Assembly (NCBI RefSeq): GCF_000158955.1
Contig: NZ_GG657757.1
Span: 2,825,898-2,889,897, forward strand
Source: Streptomyces viridochromogenes DSM 40736
Lineage (GTDB): Bacteria; Actinomycetota; Actinomycetes; Streptomycetales; Streptomycetaceae
Direction of reading: 5' to 3'
Length of the DNA stretch: 64,000 nt
The position numbers were made by a program, and so were the translations under genes. This document shows positions 18,863 through 26,585 of the stretch, in pieces. Position 1 is the stretch's first letter. Every line of letters starts with the position of its first letter. The notes under the pieces were generated by a model that ran no database searches, was not told where the DNA came from, and saw only the letters and a list, made by a program, of their open reading frames with translations.

Positions 18863-19279
18863 GTGACGACCGCTGGACCGTCCGTGAAGGGCCGCGCCAC
18901 CAAGCAGCGGGCCGCTGTTGCGGCGGCCCTGCAGGAGGTCGACGAGTTCCGCAGCGCGCAGGAACTGCACGACATGCTCAAGCACAAGGGCGACTCGGTC
19001 GGGCTCACCACGGTCTACCGCACCCTCCAGTCCCTCGCCGACGCCGGCGAGGTCGACGTCCTGCGCACCGCCGACGGCGAGTCCGTCTACCGCCGCTGCT
19101 CCACCGACGACCATCACCACCACCTCGTGTGCCGCGGCTGCGGCAAGGCCGTCGAGGTCGAGGGCCCGGCCGTGGAGAAGTGGGCGGAGTCCATCGCCGC
19201 CGAGCACGGCTATGTGAACGTGGCCCACACGGTGGAGATCTTCGGCACCTGCGCGGACTGCGCGGCGGCGGCGAAGTAG
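18863..19279 (+). CDS. zur: Zinc uptake regulator, Fur family
   Basis: A 138-residue repressor. The winged helix lies in about residues 15-80 (FRSAQELHDML, TTVYRTLQSLAD). The metal sites include STDDHHHHLVCRGCG (about 85-99) and the C-terminal CADC. With bound zinc it represses znuA and alternative ribosomal protein genes in streptomycetes. GAGGAGG at 18851-18857 precedes the GTG start. Last gene of the zinc operon. Confidence 0.95.
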   Translation: MTTAGPSVKGRATKQRAAVAAALQEVDEFRSAQELHDMLKHKGDSVGLTTVYRTLQSLADAGEVDVLRTADGESVYRRCSTDDHHHHLVCRGCGKAVEVEGPAVEKWAESIAAEHGYVNVAHTVEIFGTCADCAAAAK

Positions 19280-19289
19280 GCCCGCGGGC

Positions 19290-19560
19290 GGCTAACGGCC
19301 TTCCGGGCGCCGCCCCGCCCTCTCCGCTCGCAGCCGTGGCGACCGCGGCGAGGAGCGGTACCGCCGCCGCGGTCAGCCCCTTGCGGGCGCTTGGGTACGT
19401 CGTCGATGAGTTCGGACACGCAGCACGGTGGAGGCCCGCACCCCCATCGCCAGTGCGACGAGGGCGACGATCGCGTGGTCGTCCCCTGGCGGCGACGGCC
19501 TGTGTGCCGTGCTCCGCCAGGGTGAGGGCGCCGGCGGACACCGGCAGCGCGGCCTCGCAG
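19290..19560 (-). pseudogene. Decayed remnant, probably of a DUF1275 (YoaK) membrane protein
   Basis: The 307-bp gap between zur and uppS holds no intact gene. On the minus strand, pieces read LVCEAALPVSAGALTLAEHG in one frame (about 19500-19560), then VALVALAMGVRASTVLRV in another (about 19420-19475), then LTAAAVPLLAAVATAASG (about 19310-19385). Their order and wording resemble the late helices of DUF1275 proteins (ALAMGVRNATVRRL-type). Two frame changes and loss of the rest mark a relic. This assignment rests on recall, not a search. Confidence 0.4.
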
Positions 19561-19586
19561 ACCAGCCCGGCCGGGAAACCCCCGGC

Positions 19587-20420
19587 CTACTGCTGCTGCT
19601 TGCCCTCCATGGCCAGCAGCTCCTCGTTCGGGATCGCGCCGCCGAAGCGCCGGTCCCGCGAGGCGAACTCCAGGCACGCCCGCCACAGGTCACGCCGGTC
19701 GAAGTCGGGCCACAGCACGTCCTGGAAGACCATCTCGGCGTACGCGCTCTGCCAGATCAGGTAGTTGGAGGTGCGCTGCTCGCCGCTGGGACGCAGGAAC
19801 AGGTCGACGTCCGGCATGTCCGGGTAGTACATGTACTTCGCGAAGGTCTTCTCGTTGACCTTCGACGGGTCGAGCTTGCCGCTCCTCACGTCCTGGGCGA
19901 GCGCCTGCGCGGCGTCGGCGATCTCAGCGCGCCCCCCGTAGTTCATGCAGAAGTACAGGGTCAGCCGGTCATTGCCCTTGGTCTGCTCCTGGGCGATCTG
20001 GAGCTCCTTGGCCACGGACCGCCACAGCTTGGGCATACGGCCCACCCAGCGGACCCGGATGCCCAGCTCGTCGAGCTGGTCACGGGTCTTGCGGATGAAG
20101 TCCCGGTTGAAGTTCATCAGGAAGCGCACCTCGTCCGGCGACCGCTTCCAGTTCTCGGTGGAGAAGGCGTACAGGGAGATCGCGCCCACGCCCATCTCGA
20201 TGGCGCCCTGGAGCACGTCGAGCACCCGCTCGGCGCCGACCTTGTGGCCCTCGGTGCGCGGCAGCCCCCGGTCCTTCGCCCAGCGCCCGTTGCCGTCCAT
20301 GACGATCGCCACATGCTTGGGTACGAGCTCTCCGAGCTTCGGGGGCCGCGCGCCGGACGGGTGCGGCTCCGGCGTCCTGTACTCCCGGCGCTGCCGCCCC
20401 AGGATCCCGCGTACGGCCAT
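19587..20420 (-). CDS. uppS: Isoprenyl transferase (undecaprenyl diphosphate synthase family)
   Basis: A 277-residue cis-prenyltransferase that builds the C55 carrier lipid for peptidoglycan. The catalytic [20 protein letters not shown] (about residues 40-59), [13 protein letters not shown] and [19 protein letters not shown] are all intact. It is transcribed with recO upstream on the same strand; the 60-bp gap contains two copies of CTTCTGTACGGGC. Confidence 0.95.
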   Translation of the reverse strand: MAVRGILGRQRREYRTPEPHPSGARPPKLGELVPKHVAIVMDGNGRWAKDRGLPRTEGHKVGAERVLDVLQGAIEMGVGAISLYAFSTENWKRSPDEVRFLMNFNRDFIRKTRDQLDELGIRVRWVGRMPKLWRSVAKELQIAQEQTKGNDRLTLYFCMNYGGRAEIADAAQALAQDVRSGKLDPSKVNEKTFAKYMYYPDMPDVDLFLRPSGEQRTSNYLIWQSAYAEMVFQDVLWPDFDRRDLWRACLEFASRDRRFGGAIPNEELLAMEGKQQQ

Positions 20421-20480
20421 GTGTCTCTCGCTCCTCGTGCTCGCTTGCTTACTTCTGTACGGGCTTGCTTCTGTACGGGC

Positions 20481-21227
20481 CTACTTCTCGACGTAGCGCA
20501 GGGAGCGCAGCCCGCGCTCCATGTGCCAGTGCAGATACGCGGACACCAGCCCGCTGCCCTCCCGGACGTACCGCGCCTCGCACGCGTCCGCGGTCTCCCA
20601 GTCTCCCGTGAGCAGGGCGCCGAGGAGTTCCAGGGCCTGGGGCGAGGGTACGACGCTGCCGGGCACCCGGCAGTCCACGCAGACGGAACCGCCCGACGCG
20701 ACCGAGAAGAACCGGTTGGGGCCGGGCATACCGCACTTCGCGCAGTCGGTGAAGCTCGGGGCGTACCCGTTGACCGCGAGGGAGCGCAGCAGGAACGCGT
20801 CGAGGACGAGGTGCGGCGCGTGCTCGCCCCGGGCGAGGGTGCGCAGGCCGCCGACGAGCAGCAGATACTGCTGCACCGCCGGCTCGCCCTCGTGATCGGT
20901 GAACCGCTCGGCGGTCTCCAGCATGACGGTCCCGGCCGTGTACCGGGCGTAGTCGCTCACGATGCCGCCGCCGTACGGCGCGATGGTCTCACTCTGCGTG
21001 CACAGCGGCAGCCCGCGTCCGACGAGTTCGCTGCCCTTCGCGAAGAACTGGACGTCGACGTGGGAGAAGGGTTCGAGGCGCGCACCGAACTTCGACTTCG
21101 TCCGGCGCACGCCCCGGGCCACCGCCCGTACCCGGCCATGACCCCGTGTGAGCAGCGTGATGATCCGGTCCGCCTCACCCAGCTTCTGGGTGCGCAGCAC
21201 GATGCCGTCGTCGCGGAACAGACTCAT
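20481..21227 (-). CDS. recO: DNA repair protein RecO
   Basis: A 248-residue RecFOR-pathway protein that helps load RecA on SSB-coated DNA. The N-terminal OB fold starts with DGIVLRTQKLGEADRIITLL. A four-cysteine zinc site reads CAKCG (about 170-174) and CVDC (about 191-194). Adjacent to uppS, an order common in actinobacteria. Confidence 0.95.
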   Translation of the reverse strand: MSLFRDDGIVLRTQKLGEADRIITLLTRGHGRVRAVARGVRRTKSKFGARLEPFSHVDVQFFAKGSELVGRGLPLCTQSETIAPYGGGIVSDYARYTAGTVMLETAERFTDHEGEPAVQQYLLLVGGLRTLARGEHAPHLVLDAFLLRSLAVNGYAPSFTDCAKCGMPGPNRFFSVASGGSVCVDCRVPGSVVPSPQALELLGALLTGDWETADACEARYVREGSGLVSAYLHWHMERGLRSLRYVEK

Positions 21228-21284
21228 GGCGTCATTCTCGCAGGGTCCCCGGCCCCGAGGGCACCGCGTCTCGCGGGCACCGCG

Positions 21285-21500
21285 TCAAGGGAGATCGCCC
21301 CTGCTGCGTGCGTTGGCGTACGCCGTCGCCGCGCGCAGCCGCTCGGCCGGGGTGGCGTGCCGTACGGCACCGGGATCGACGTCCCACTCCTTGCCGCCCC
21401 CGTACGGCCGCAACTGCACATAGGGCCCCTCATGCCCCATGACGATGCCGATGCGGTCACTGCGGGTGTCGACGACGTGCGCGCCGATCGGGGGCTTCAC
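21285..21500 (-). CDS. Small beta-rich conserved protein (VMGHxGPYVQLRP type)
   Basis: A 71-residue protein reading IGAHVVDTRSDRIGIVMGHE and then YVQLRPYGGGKEWDVDP. This resembles small streptomycete proteins that usually follow a second small gene of about 65 residues. Here the GTG start at 21500 overlaps (GTGA) the end of that partner, which is broken. It has no good ribosome-binding site of its own, so translation probably depended on the partner and may now be weak. Function unknown. Confidence 0.6.
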   Translation of the reverse strand: MKPPIGAHVVDTRSDRIGIVMGHEGPYVQLRPYGGGKEWDVDPGAVRHATPAERLRAATAYANARSRGDLP

Positions 21501-21638
21501 CGCGCCACCGCCGCGAGCCGCCGGGCCGTCGCCGCCCCCGGTGACGGCGGCCTGTTTCCGGCCTCGGCGAGTTCCGCCCGCAGTTCCTTCACCGCATCCT
21601 CCGCTTCTTCGGCGCAGCGCCGAGTGTCGTGCCTCCAC
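21497..21638 (-). pseudogene. Broken partner of the small beta-rich gene
   Basis: A GTG at 21638 has a strong GGGGAGGGG upstream and begins MEARHSALRRR. Coding sense then shifts frame, continuing as EDAVKELRAELAEAG. A short stretch later, AATARRLAAVAR runs to a TGA at 21497 that overlaps the next start. Intact relatives, as I recall them, carry an LPSLGLDPVS...PLVELGRCN segment between these parts; it is missing here. So one frameshift and one internal deletion are likely. Confidence 0.45.
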
Positions 21639-21839
21639 CGTGCTCCCCTCCCCGCAGGGATTTCACTCTTCGCATCCTCACGGTGACGCTCCGCGTCTAC
21701 ACTCGGGAAGGGTCTGTGCCGTACAACTGCGGCGCGGCACAAAGGGGTTCGGCAAAACACGCACGTCGGCGGCATTTTCGGGCGGTTGTGCAGGAAGTCG
21801 GTTGACGATGAGCGGCGCGGCCGCTGACATAATCCGGCC

Positions 21840-22346
21840 GTGGACACGCGTACCGAGGCGGACGGCATACGGACGGGCCCCGTGCGGTGGGTCATGCGCC
21901 CGGCCGAGCCGCGGGACGTCGAGCCGATCGCGGAGCTGCGGGCCATGGTCATGCGCCCGGACCTGGAGCGTCTGGGCCGTTTCGACGAGCACCGCGTGAG
22001 GCAGCGGCTGCGGGACGCCTTCCTCCCGCGGCACACATCGATCATCGAGGCCGACGGCGTCTTCGCGGGCAGCGTGGCCCTGTGTCCCTCCGAAGAGGAC
22101 CGGGGCCACCGGCTGGAGCACTTCTACCTCGCCCCCGCCGTGCAGGGCCGAGGCCTGGGTTCGGCCGTCCTGCGCGCCGTGCTGGCCAGGACGGACGAAG
22201 CCGGCGAACCGGTCCGGCTGAACGTTCTCCAGGGCAGCCGGGCCCGCCGCCTCTACGAACGCCACGGCTTCGAGGTCGAATCCCAGGACCCGATCGACGT
22301 CTTCATGCTGAGGCTCCCGGGCGGGGACGGCCGCTTCGGCGAGTGA
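21840..22346 (+). CDS. GNAT-family N-acetyltransferase
   Basis: A 168-residue protein with a GNAT fold. The acetyl-CoA binding motif A reads LAPAVQGRGLGSAVL (about residues 99-113), followed by RLYERHGFEVES. Substrate unknown. The GTG start at 21840 gives MDTRTEADGI. It is a single gene ended by two hairpins. Confidence 0.88.
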   Translation: MDTRTEADGIRTGPVRWVMRPAEPRDVEPIAELRAMVMRPDLERLGRFDEHRVRQRLRDAFLPRHTSIIEADGVFAGSVALCPSEEDRGHRLEHFYLAPAVQGRGLGSAVLRAVLARTDEAGEPVRLNVLQGSRARRLYERHGFEVESQDPIDVFMLRLPGGDGRFGE

Positions 22347-22352
22347 GCCCGT

Positions 22353-22392
22353 AGGGGGTAAACCCCCTGCCGGATCCGGGCGTTACCCGGAT
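22353..22392 (+). terminator. Double hairpin after the acetyltransferase gene
   Basis: Two consecutive stems: AGGGGGT/ACCCCCT (22353-22368, 2-nt spacer) and ATCCGGG/CCCGGAT (22374-22392, 5-nt loop). They lie directly after the stop and before the secreted peptidase gene. Confidence 0.65.
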
Positions 22393-22426
22393 TCGGAGTG
22401 TGCCCGAGAGCCGCCAGGCTCTTCCC

Positions 22427-23905
22427 ATGAAGCAGATCAAGCGCACCGCCGCACTGGTCGCGGCCTCCGTCGTCCTGCTCGGGCTCACCGTCCCGTTGAG
22501 CGCGTCCGCCGCGGCGGCCGGGCCTCTCACGTGGACCAAGTGCGAGGGCACCGGCCTCGATCCCAGACAGCGGTGCGCCACCGTGGACGTCCCGATGGAC
22601 TACTCCGATCCCGACGGGCGGACGATCCGGATCGCCGTCTCCCGGATTCCGAGCGAGAAGCCCGCCGCCCGTCGCGGTGCGCTGTTGCTCGTCCCGGGCG
22701 GGCCCGGCGGCGACAGCCTCTCCGATCCCTCCGAGAAGGGCAGGCAGCTGCCCCGGTCGGTACGCGACGCATACGACCTCATCGGCTTCGCACCGCGCGG
22801 CAATTCCCCGTCCACACCCGTGAGCTGCGACATCGACCACTCCGACCTCGCCCGCACCAAGCTGCTCCCCTGGCCCTCAGCCGGTGGATCCGTCGCCGGG
22901 AACATGGCCGTCGCCCGCCGGATCTCGGACGCCTGCGCCCGCGACGGCGACGAACTGCTGCGGCACATCAGCACCAAGAACAACGCCCGCGACATCGACC
23001 GCATCCGCGCCGCCCTCGGCGAGCGCAAGCTGTCGGCCTGGGGCGTCTCGTACGGCACGTACGTCGGCGCCGCCTACCTCGAGATGTTCCCGCGGCGCAC
23101 CGACCGCATCGTGCTCGACAGCAACGACCACCCCGACCCGGTGCGGGCCCAGCGCGCCTGGCTCGCCGCGTTCGAGGTCGGCGTCGAGGACAACTTCCCC
23201 GAGTTCGCCAAGTGGGCCTCCCGGCCCGGAAACCCGTACCGGCTGGCCCGCACCGCGGCCGAGGTGCGCCCGCTCTTCTTGCGCCTCGCCGCCCGCCTCG
23301 ACCGCGCGCCGATCCCCTGGCCGGGCGCCAACCCCGAGGAGCTGAACGGCAATGTCCTGCGCCAGACCATGCTGGACGGCTTCTACGACCCCGCCGACGG
23401 CTACCCCGCCGTCGCCAAGCTGATGCTGGCGGCGAAGAAGGGCACGGTGCCGCCCGCGGGCCAGGCGCCGCCGGACTCGGTACTGCGGAACTATGCCGCG
23501 GTCGTTGCCACCACCGTCTGCAACGACGCCGCCTGGCCCCGGTCGGCCGCCGTCTACCGGAAGGACGTCGCCGCCGGCCGCTCGAAGTACCCGCTGACCG
23601 CGGGCATGCCGAGGAACGCGATGGTGTGCGCCGCCTGGCCGTGGCAGCCGAAGGAGCCGCCGGTGCGCGTCACCGACCGGGGGCCGTCCGATGTGCTGCT
23701 CATCCAGAACGAGCGGGACGTGGCGACCCCTCTCGGTGGTGCGCTGAAACTGCGCGAGGCGCTGGGCCGGCGAGCCGTGATGGTCACGAACGACGCCACC
23801 GGCCATGGCGCCTACCTGGACAACGGCACCGCGTGCGGCGACGCCCTCGTCTCACGCTTCCTGGCCACCGGGGAACGCCCCCGCAAGGACACCTACTGCC
23901 GCTGA
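22427..23905 (+). CDS. Secreted alpha/beta-hydrolase peptidase (tripeptidyl aminopeptidase type, S33)
   Basis: A 492-residue exported enzyme with a Sec signal (basic MKQIKR, then a hydrophobic run ending near AASAAAAG). The nucleophile elbow GVSYGTYVG lies near residues 206-214. Late EEDVATP-like (ERDVATPL) and GHGAYL segments supply the catalytic Asp and His. The family removes short peptides from N-termini, and mature forms feed peptide uptake. I chose the ATG at 22427 rather than the GTG at 22400 because it begins the signal peptide. Confidence 0.88.
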   Translation: MKQIKRTAALVAASVVLLGLTVPLSASAAAAGPLTWTKCEGTGLDPRQRCATVDVPMDYSDPDGRTIRIAVSRIPSEKPAARRGALLLVPGGPGGDSLSDPSEKGRQLPRSVRDAYDLIGFAPRGNSPSTPVSCDIDHSDLARTKLLPWPSAGGSVAGNMAVARRISDACARDGDELLRHISTKNNARDIDRIRAALGERKLSAWGVSYGTYVGAAYLEMFPRRTDRIVLDSNDHPDPVRAQRAWLAAFEVGVEDNFPEFAKWASRPGNPYRLARTAAEVRPLFLRLAARLDRAPIPWPGANPEELNGNVLRQTMLDGFYDPADGYPAVAKLMLAAKKGTVPPAGQAPPDSVLRNYAAVVATTVCNDAAWPRSAAVYRKDVAAGRSKYPLTAGMPRNAMVCAAWPWQPKEPPVRVTDRGPSDVLLIQNERDVATPLGGALKLREALGRRAVMVTNDATGHGAYLDNGTACGDALVSRFLATGERPRKDTYCR

Positions 23906-25062
23906 CCGGTCTGACACGCCCCGGCGTACCTGCGGGCCACCGCGTGGAACGCCTCCTTCGGCTCCCAGTGCCAGCCGGAGGCGGGGTCGTCCGGGCGGTC
24001 CTTGATCGCCTTGGTGAGGGAGTACGCCGCCATGTCGAGGTCGAGGCGGGGCTCGTCCGGGCGGTGCGGCGCGTCCGCGCTGACGAACTCGAAGGTCATC
24101 GCCGCGTACAGGCCCATCGAGTCGAAGACGTCCAGCAGTTCGCCCACGTACTCGGCCTGGACGCGTTCGCTGCGGACCGGGTTCCCCTTGATCTCCGGCG
24201 GCTCCTTGTCGTAGTCGACGATGTCCCAGCCCATGCCGGCGGTCGCCGGGGCGCCGACGTAGGCGCACGTGCCGAACTCCGTGATCGCGAGCGGCTTGCC
24301 GCGGCGCAGGTACTGCTTCAGTTCCCGGACGTACTCGGACCGTTTCGCGAAGTACGAGTAGTAGTCGATGCCGACGATGTCGAAGAGGTTCCAGTCCGGG
24401 TCGTCGATGCTCTGGGCGGCGGCATAGCTGAGGTTGCCCCTGAAGACCGAGCGGCCGACCTTCGCGGCCTTCGCCGTGAAGTCGGCGAGGCGGCGCTGCG
24501 TCCGCGGCCAGTCGACGGTGCCGTTCTGGAGGTTGCGGATCCGGTCCAGGACCGTCTCGCCCGGCAGGATGCCAGGGACGAACAGCCAGAACTCGCAGCC
24601 GACGCTGAGGTCGACACTCGCCCCCTGCCGTCGCAGCCCCTGCGCGAACCGGCCGGTCTCGGCGAGGTGTTCCAGGATGTCCCGCTGCGGGGCGTCACCG
24701 AGGGTCGGCTGCAACCAGACGTGCAGCCCGCGTTCGGCGGCTTCGGCGGCGGTGGCGGTGAGCCGTTCGACGCCGTCGCCCGTGACGTCGATGGTGTCGG
24801 CGTGCAGCTCGTCACGGATGGCCCGCACATCGGCCCGCATCCGGCGCGCACTCCACGCGGTACCCGGCGTGTCCCCCGCCCCGACGGTGTAGACGACGCC
24901 ATGGCGGCGCAGCCCCCGGGCGTGCCGGGCTTCAGCCGCCCGGGCCTGCCCGGCCGGTCCCGCCGCCCCGGCGATCCCCACCGCCGCCGTCCCGGCCAGG
25001 AACCGCGCCCGGCTGATCCCCTTCTCCTGCTTGTTCCCTTTGGTCTCTTCCATGCGGTTCAC
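23893..25062 (-). CDS. Tat-exported TIM-barrel glycosidase-like protein
   Basis: A 389-residue protein whose N-terminus (SRARFLAGTAAVGIAGAAG, about residues 17-35) resembles a Tat signal with one Lys/Arg variation. The mature part looks like a clan-A glycosidase barrel: WLQPTLG, then GCEFWLFVPG with a Glu at the acid/base place (about residue 155), VGIDYYSYF, and PLAITEFGTC with a Glu at the nucleophile place (about 265). The substrate is not evident. Its 3' end overlaps the end of the convergent peptidase gene by 13 bp. Confidence 0.6.
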   Translation of the reverse strand: MNRMEETKGNKQEKGISRARFLAGTAAVGIAGAAGPAGQARAAEARHARGLRRHGVVYTVGAGDTPGTAWSARRMRADVRAIRDELHADTIDVTGDGVERLTATAAEAAERGLHVWLQPTLGDAPQRDILEHLAETGRFAQGLRRQGASVDLSVGCEFWLFVPGILPGETVLDRIRNLQNGTVDWPRTQRRLADFTAKAAKVGRSVFRGNLSYAAAQSIDDPDWNLFDIVGIDYYSYFAKRSEYVRELKQYLRRGKPLAITEFGTCAYVGAPATAGMGWDIVDYDKEPPEIKGNPVRSERVQAEYVGELLDVFDSMGLYAAMTFEFVSADAPHRPDEPRLDLDMAAYSLTKAIKDRPDDPASGWHWEPKEAFHAVARRYAGACQTGQRQ

Positions 25063-25149
25063 TGTGCCGGGCCGGACACCGGGTCCGCTGTCGGCCGTCG
25101 GTCTACGGCAGCCCGACCAAGGTATGAGGTACCGCGCCGAAGGAAGGGC

Positions 25150-25599
25150 TCATCCCTCGCCGAACCGGCGCACGTACCGCCGCTGCCAGGGCGTTTCCAC
25201 CGCATGCCGGTCGTAGTGCCCCCGGACGTACGCGACCGCCTCCTCGCCCGGCACCCCGTCCAGGACCGCGAGGCAGGCCAGGGCCGTGCCCGTGCGGCCT
25301 CGTCCACCACCGCAGGCGATCTCCACCCGCTCCCCGGCGGCCCGCTCCCAGGCGTCCGCGAGCACCACGCGGGCGGCCGCCCGGTCCGACGGAAGGCGGA
25401 AGTCGGGCCAGCGGATCCAACCGGACTCCCAGGGAACCTCGGACGGCTGCCGGCCGAGCAGGTAGACACCGTAGGAGGGAAGGGGGGCCATGGGGTCCAG
25501 GGGGTGGCGGAGACCTCGCCCCCGTACCAGCCGACCCGAAGGCAGTCTCAGGACGCCGGTGTCACGCTCGTTCCACAGCTCGCTCACGCCCCTCATCAT
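25150..25599 (-). CDS. Protein-tyrosine-phosphatase-like protein
   Basis: A 149-residue cytoplasmic protein. CGGGRGRTG (about residues 95-103) fits the CX5R(T) phosphate-binding loop of the tyrosine and dual-specificity phosphatases. An upstream WPDF motif (about 65-68) could supply the WPD-loop general acid. The target is unknown; in this setting it might also act on nucleotides or lipids. It lies between the glycosidase-like gene and the GntR gene on the same strand. Confidence 0.7.
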   Translation of the reverse strand: MMRGVSELWNERDTGVLRLPSGRLVRGRGLRHPLDPMAPLPSYGVYLLGRQPSEVPWESGWIRWPDFRLPSDRAAARVVLADAWERAAGERVEIACGGGRGRTGTALACLAVLDGVPGEEAVAYVRGHYDRHAVETPWQRRYVRRFGEG

Positions 25600-25628
25600 G
25601 CTTCGCTCTCGCCCGGCGGGGAGCGGAA

Positions 25629-26333
25629 TCAGCTCACTCCCCGCGACTCCTCCGCCGCCCGCGCCTCGATCCCCCGGAAGTGGACCGTCATCGCCCGCTG
25701 CGCCCCCTCCACGTCACGGGCGCGCAGTGCCGTGACGATGTCGCGGTGGCGGCGGACGGTGATCTCGGGGGACGGGTCGTCGGTCCAGCCGCGGGCGCCG
25801 GAGACCCGTCGGAACACCGTCCAGAAGGCGCCGAGGAGTTGCGGAACCAGCGCGTTGCCGAGGGAGGCGTACAGGGCCTCGTGGAACTCGCGGTCGAGAT
25901 CCGGGAAGGAGCGGCCCGTGCCGCCGGCGGACTCCATACGGGTCACCACGCCTTCCAGCCGGTCCAGTTCCGCTTCCGTGACCGTCGTGGCGACCCGGCG
26001 GATGAGCCCCTCCTCCAGCACCTCGCGGACCTGAAGGATCTCGGCGAGGGCGCCGGTGTCGTCGTCGTGCCGGGCCAGGGTGCGGAAGGTGAGGCCGTCG
26101 ACGAGCGGGGTGAGGGAGGCCTGGCCGACGTAGGTGCCGTAGCCGTGGCGGATCTCGACGATGTCGAGGGCCTGGAGGGCCTTGAGGGCCTCGCGGACGG
26201 AGTTGCGGCTGACGCCGAGGGCCTCCATCAGTTCGGCCTCGGTGGGCAGCGGCGCGCCGGCGGTGAGTCTGCGGTCGAGGATGAGCTGCACGACCTGGCG
26301 CTGCACCCGGCTGGTCCTGGGCTCCTCGGACAT
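25629..26333 (-). CDS. GntR/FCD-family repressor of the sialic acid locus
   Basis: A 234-residue regulator. The winged helix (PTEAELMEALGVSRNSVREA, about residues 30-49; then HGYGTYV) precedes an FCD ligand-binding domain with metal-type residues (LQVREVLEEGL, DREFHEALY, RRHRDIVTALRARD). NanR of Escherichia coli belongs to the same class. It is divergent from the binding-protein gene; a shared GACGTC-centred motif sits near both promoters. The assignment to sialic acid rests on neighbours. Confidence 0.8.
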   Translation of the reverse strand: MSEEPRTSRVQRQVVQLILDRRLTAGAPLPTEAELMEALGVSRNSVREALKALQALDIVEIRHGYGTYVGQASLTPLVDGLTFRTLARHDDDTGALAEILQVREVLEEGLIRRVATTVTEAELDRLEGVVTRMESAGGTGRSFPDLDREFHEALYASLGNALVPQLLGAFWTVFRRVSGARGWTDDPSPEITVRRHRDIVTALRARDVEGAQRAMTVHFRGIEARAAEESRGVS

Positions 26334-26402
26334 GCGCCGCATCGTACGCGCCCCGGACGTCCCACGTCCCACCTCTGGCGGTACCCGGTTCCGCTACCGC
26401 CC

Positions 26403-26540
26403 TGATACGACGTCAACTCGCCCCGCATGCGGCGCCATTGGTGCGACCTCTGGCGGATACGCCATTCGTGTGCGATCCCTTGACCGGCCCCACGGCCCCT
26501 CCTATGGTCGCGCTGACCGCAGGACGTAGGACGTCGTATC
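26403..26540 (+). promoter_or_regulatory. Promoter and GntR operators of the sialic acid operon
   Basis: The promoter is TTGACC (26480-26485), 17 bp, then TATGGT (26503-26508). Site 2, TAGGACGTCGTA (26527-26538), is a near-perfect palindrome just after the predicted transcript start. Site 1 contains GATACGACGTC (26404-26414), the exact reverse complement of 26530-26540, on the repressor-gene side. A third palindrome, TGGCG-4-CGCCA (26451-26464), lies between. Repression of the operon and autoregulation are likely. Confidence 0.65.
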
Positions 26541-26585
26541 TCCTCAGCCAGTCCCTTCCCGCCCAGACCTCTCGCTGGAGGACCC

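Noticed and set aside
22531-26034. 1167-codon open frame on the plus strand
   Set aside because: It is a shadow frame across the peptidase, the antisense glycosidase-like gene and the GntR gene; composition is Arg/Pro/Gly-rich with no domains.
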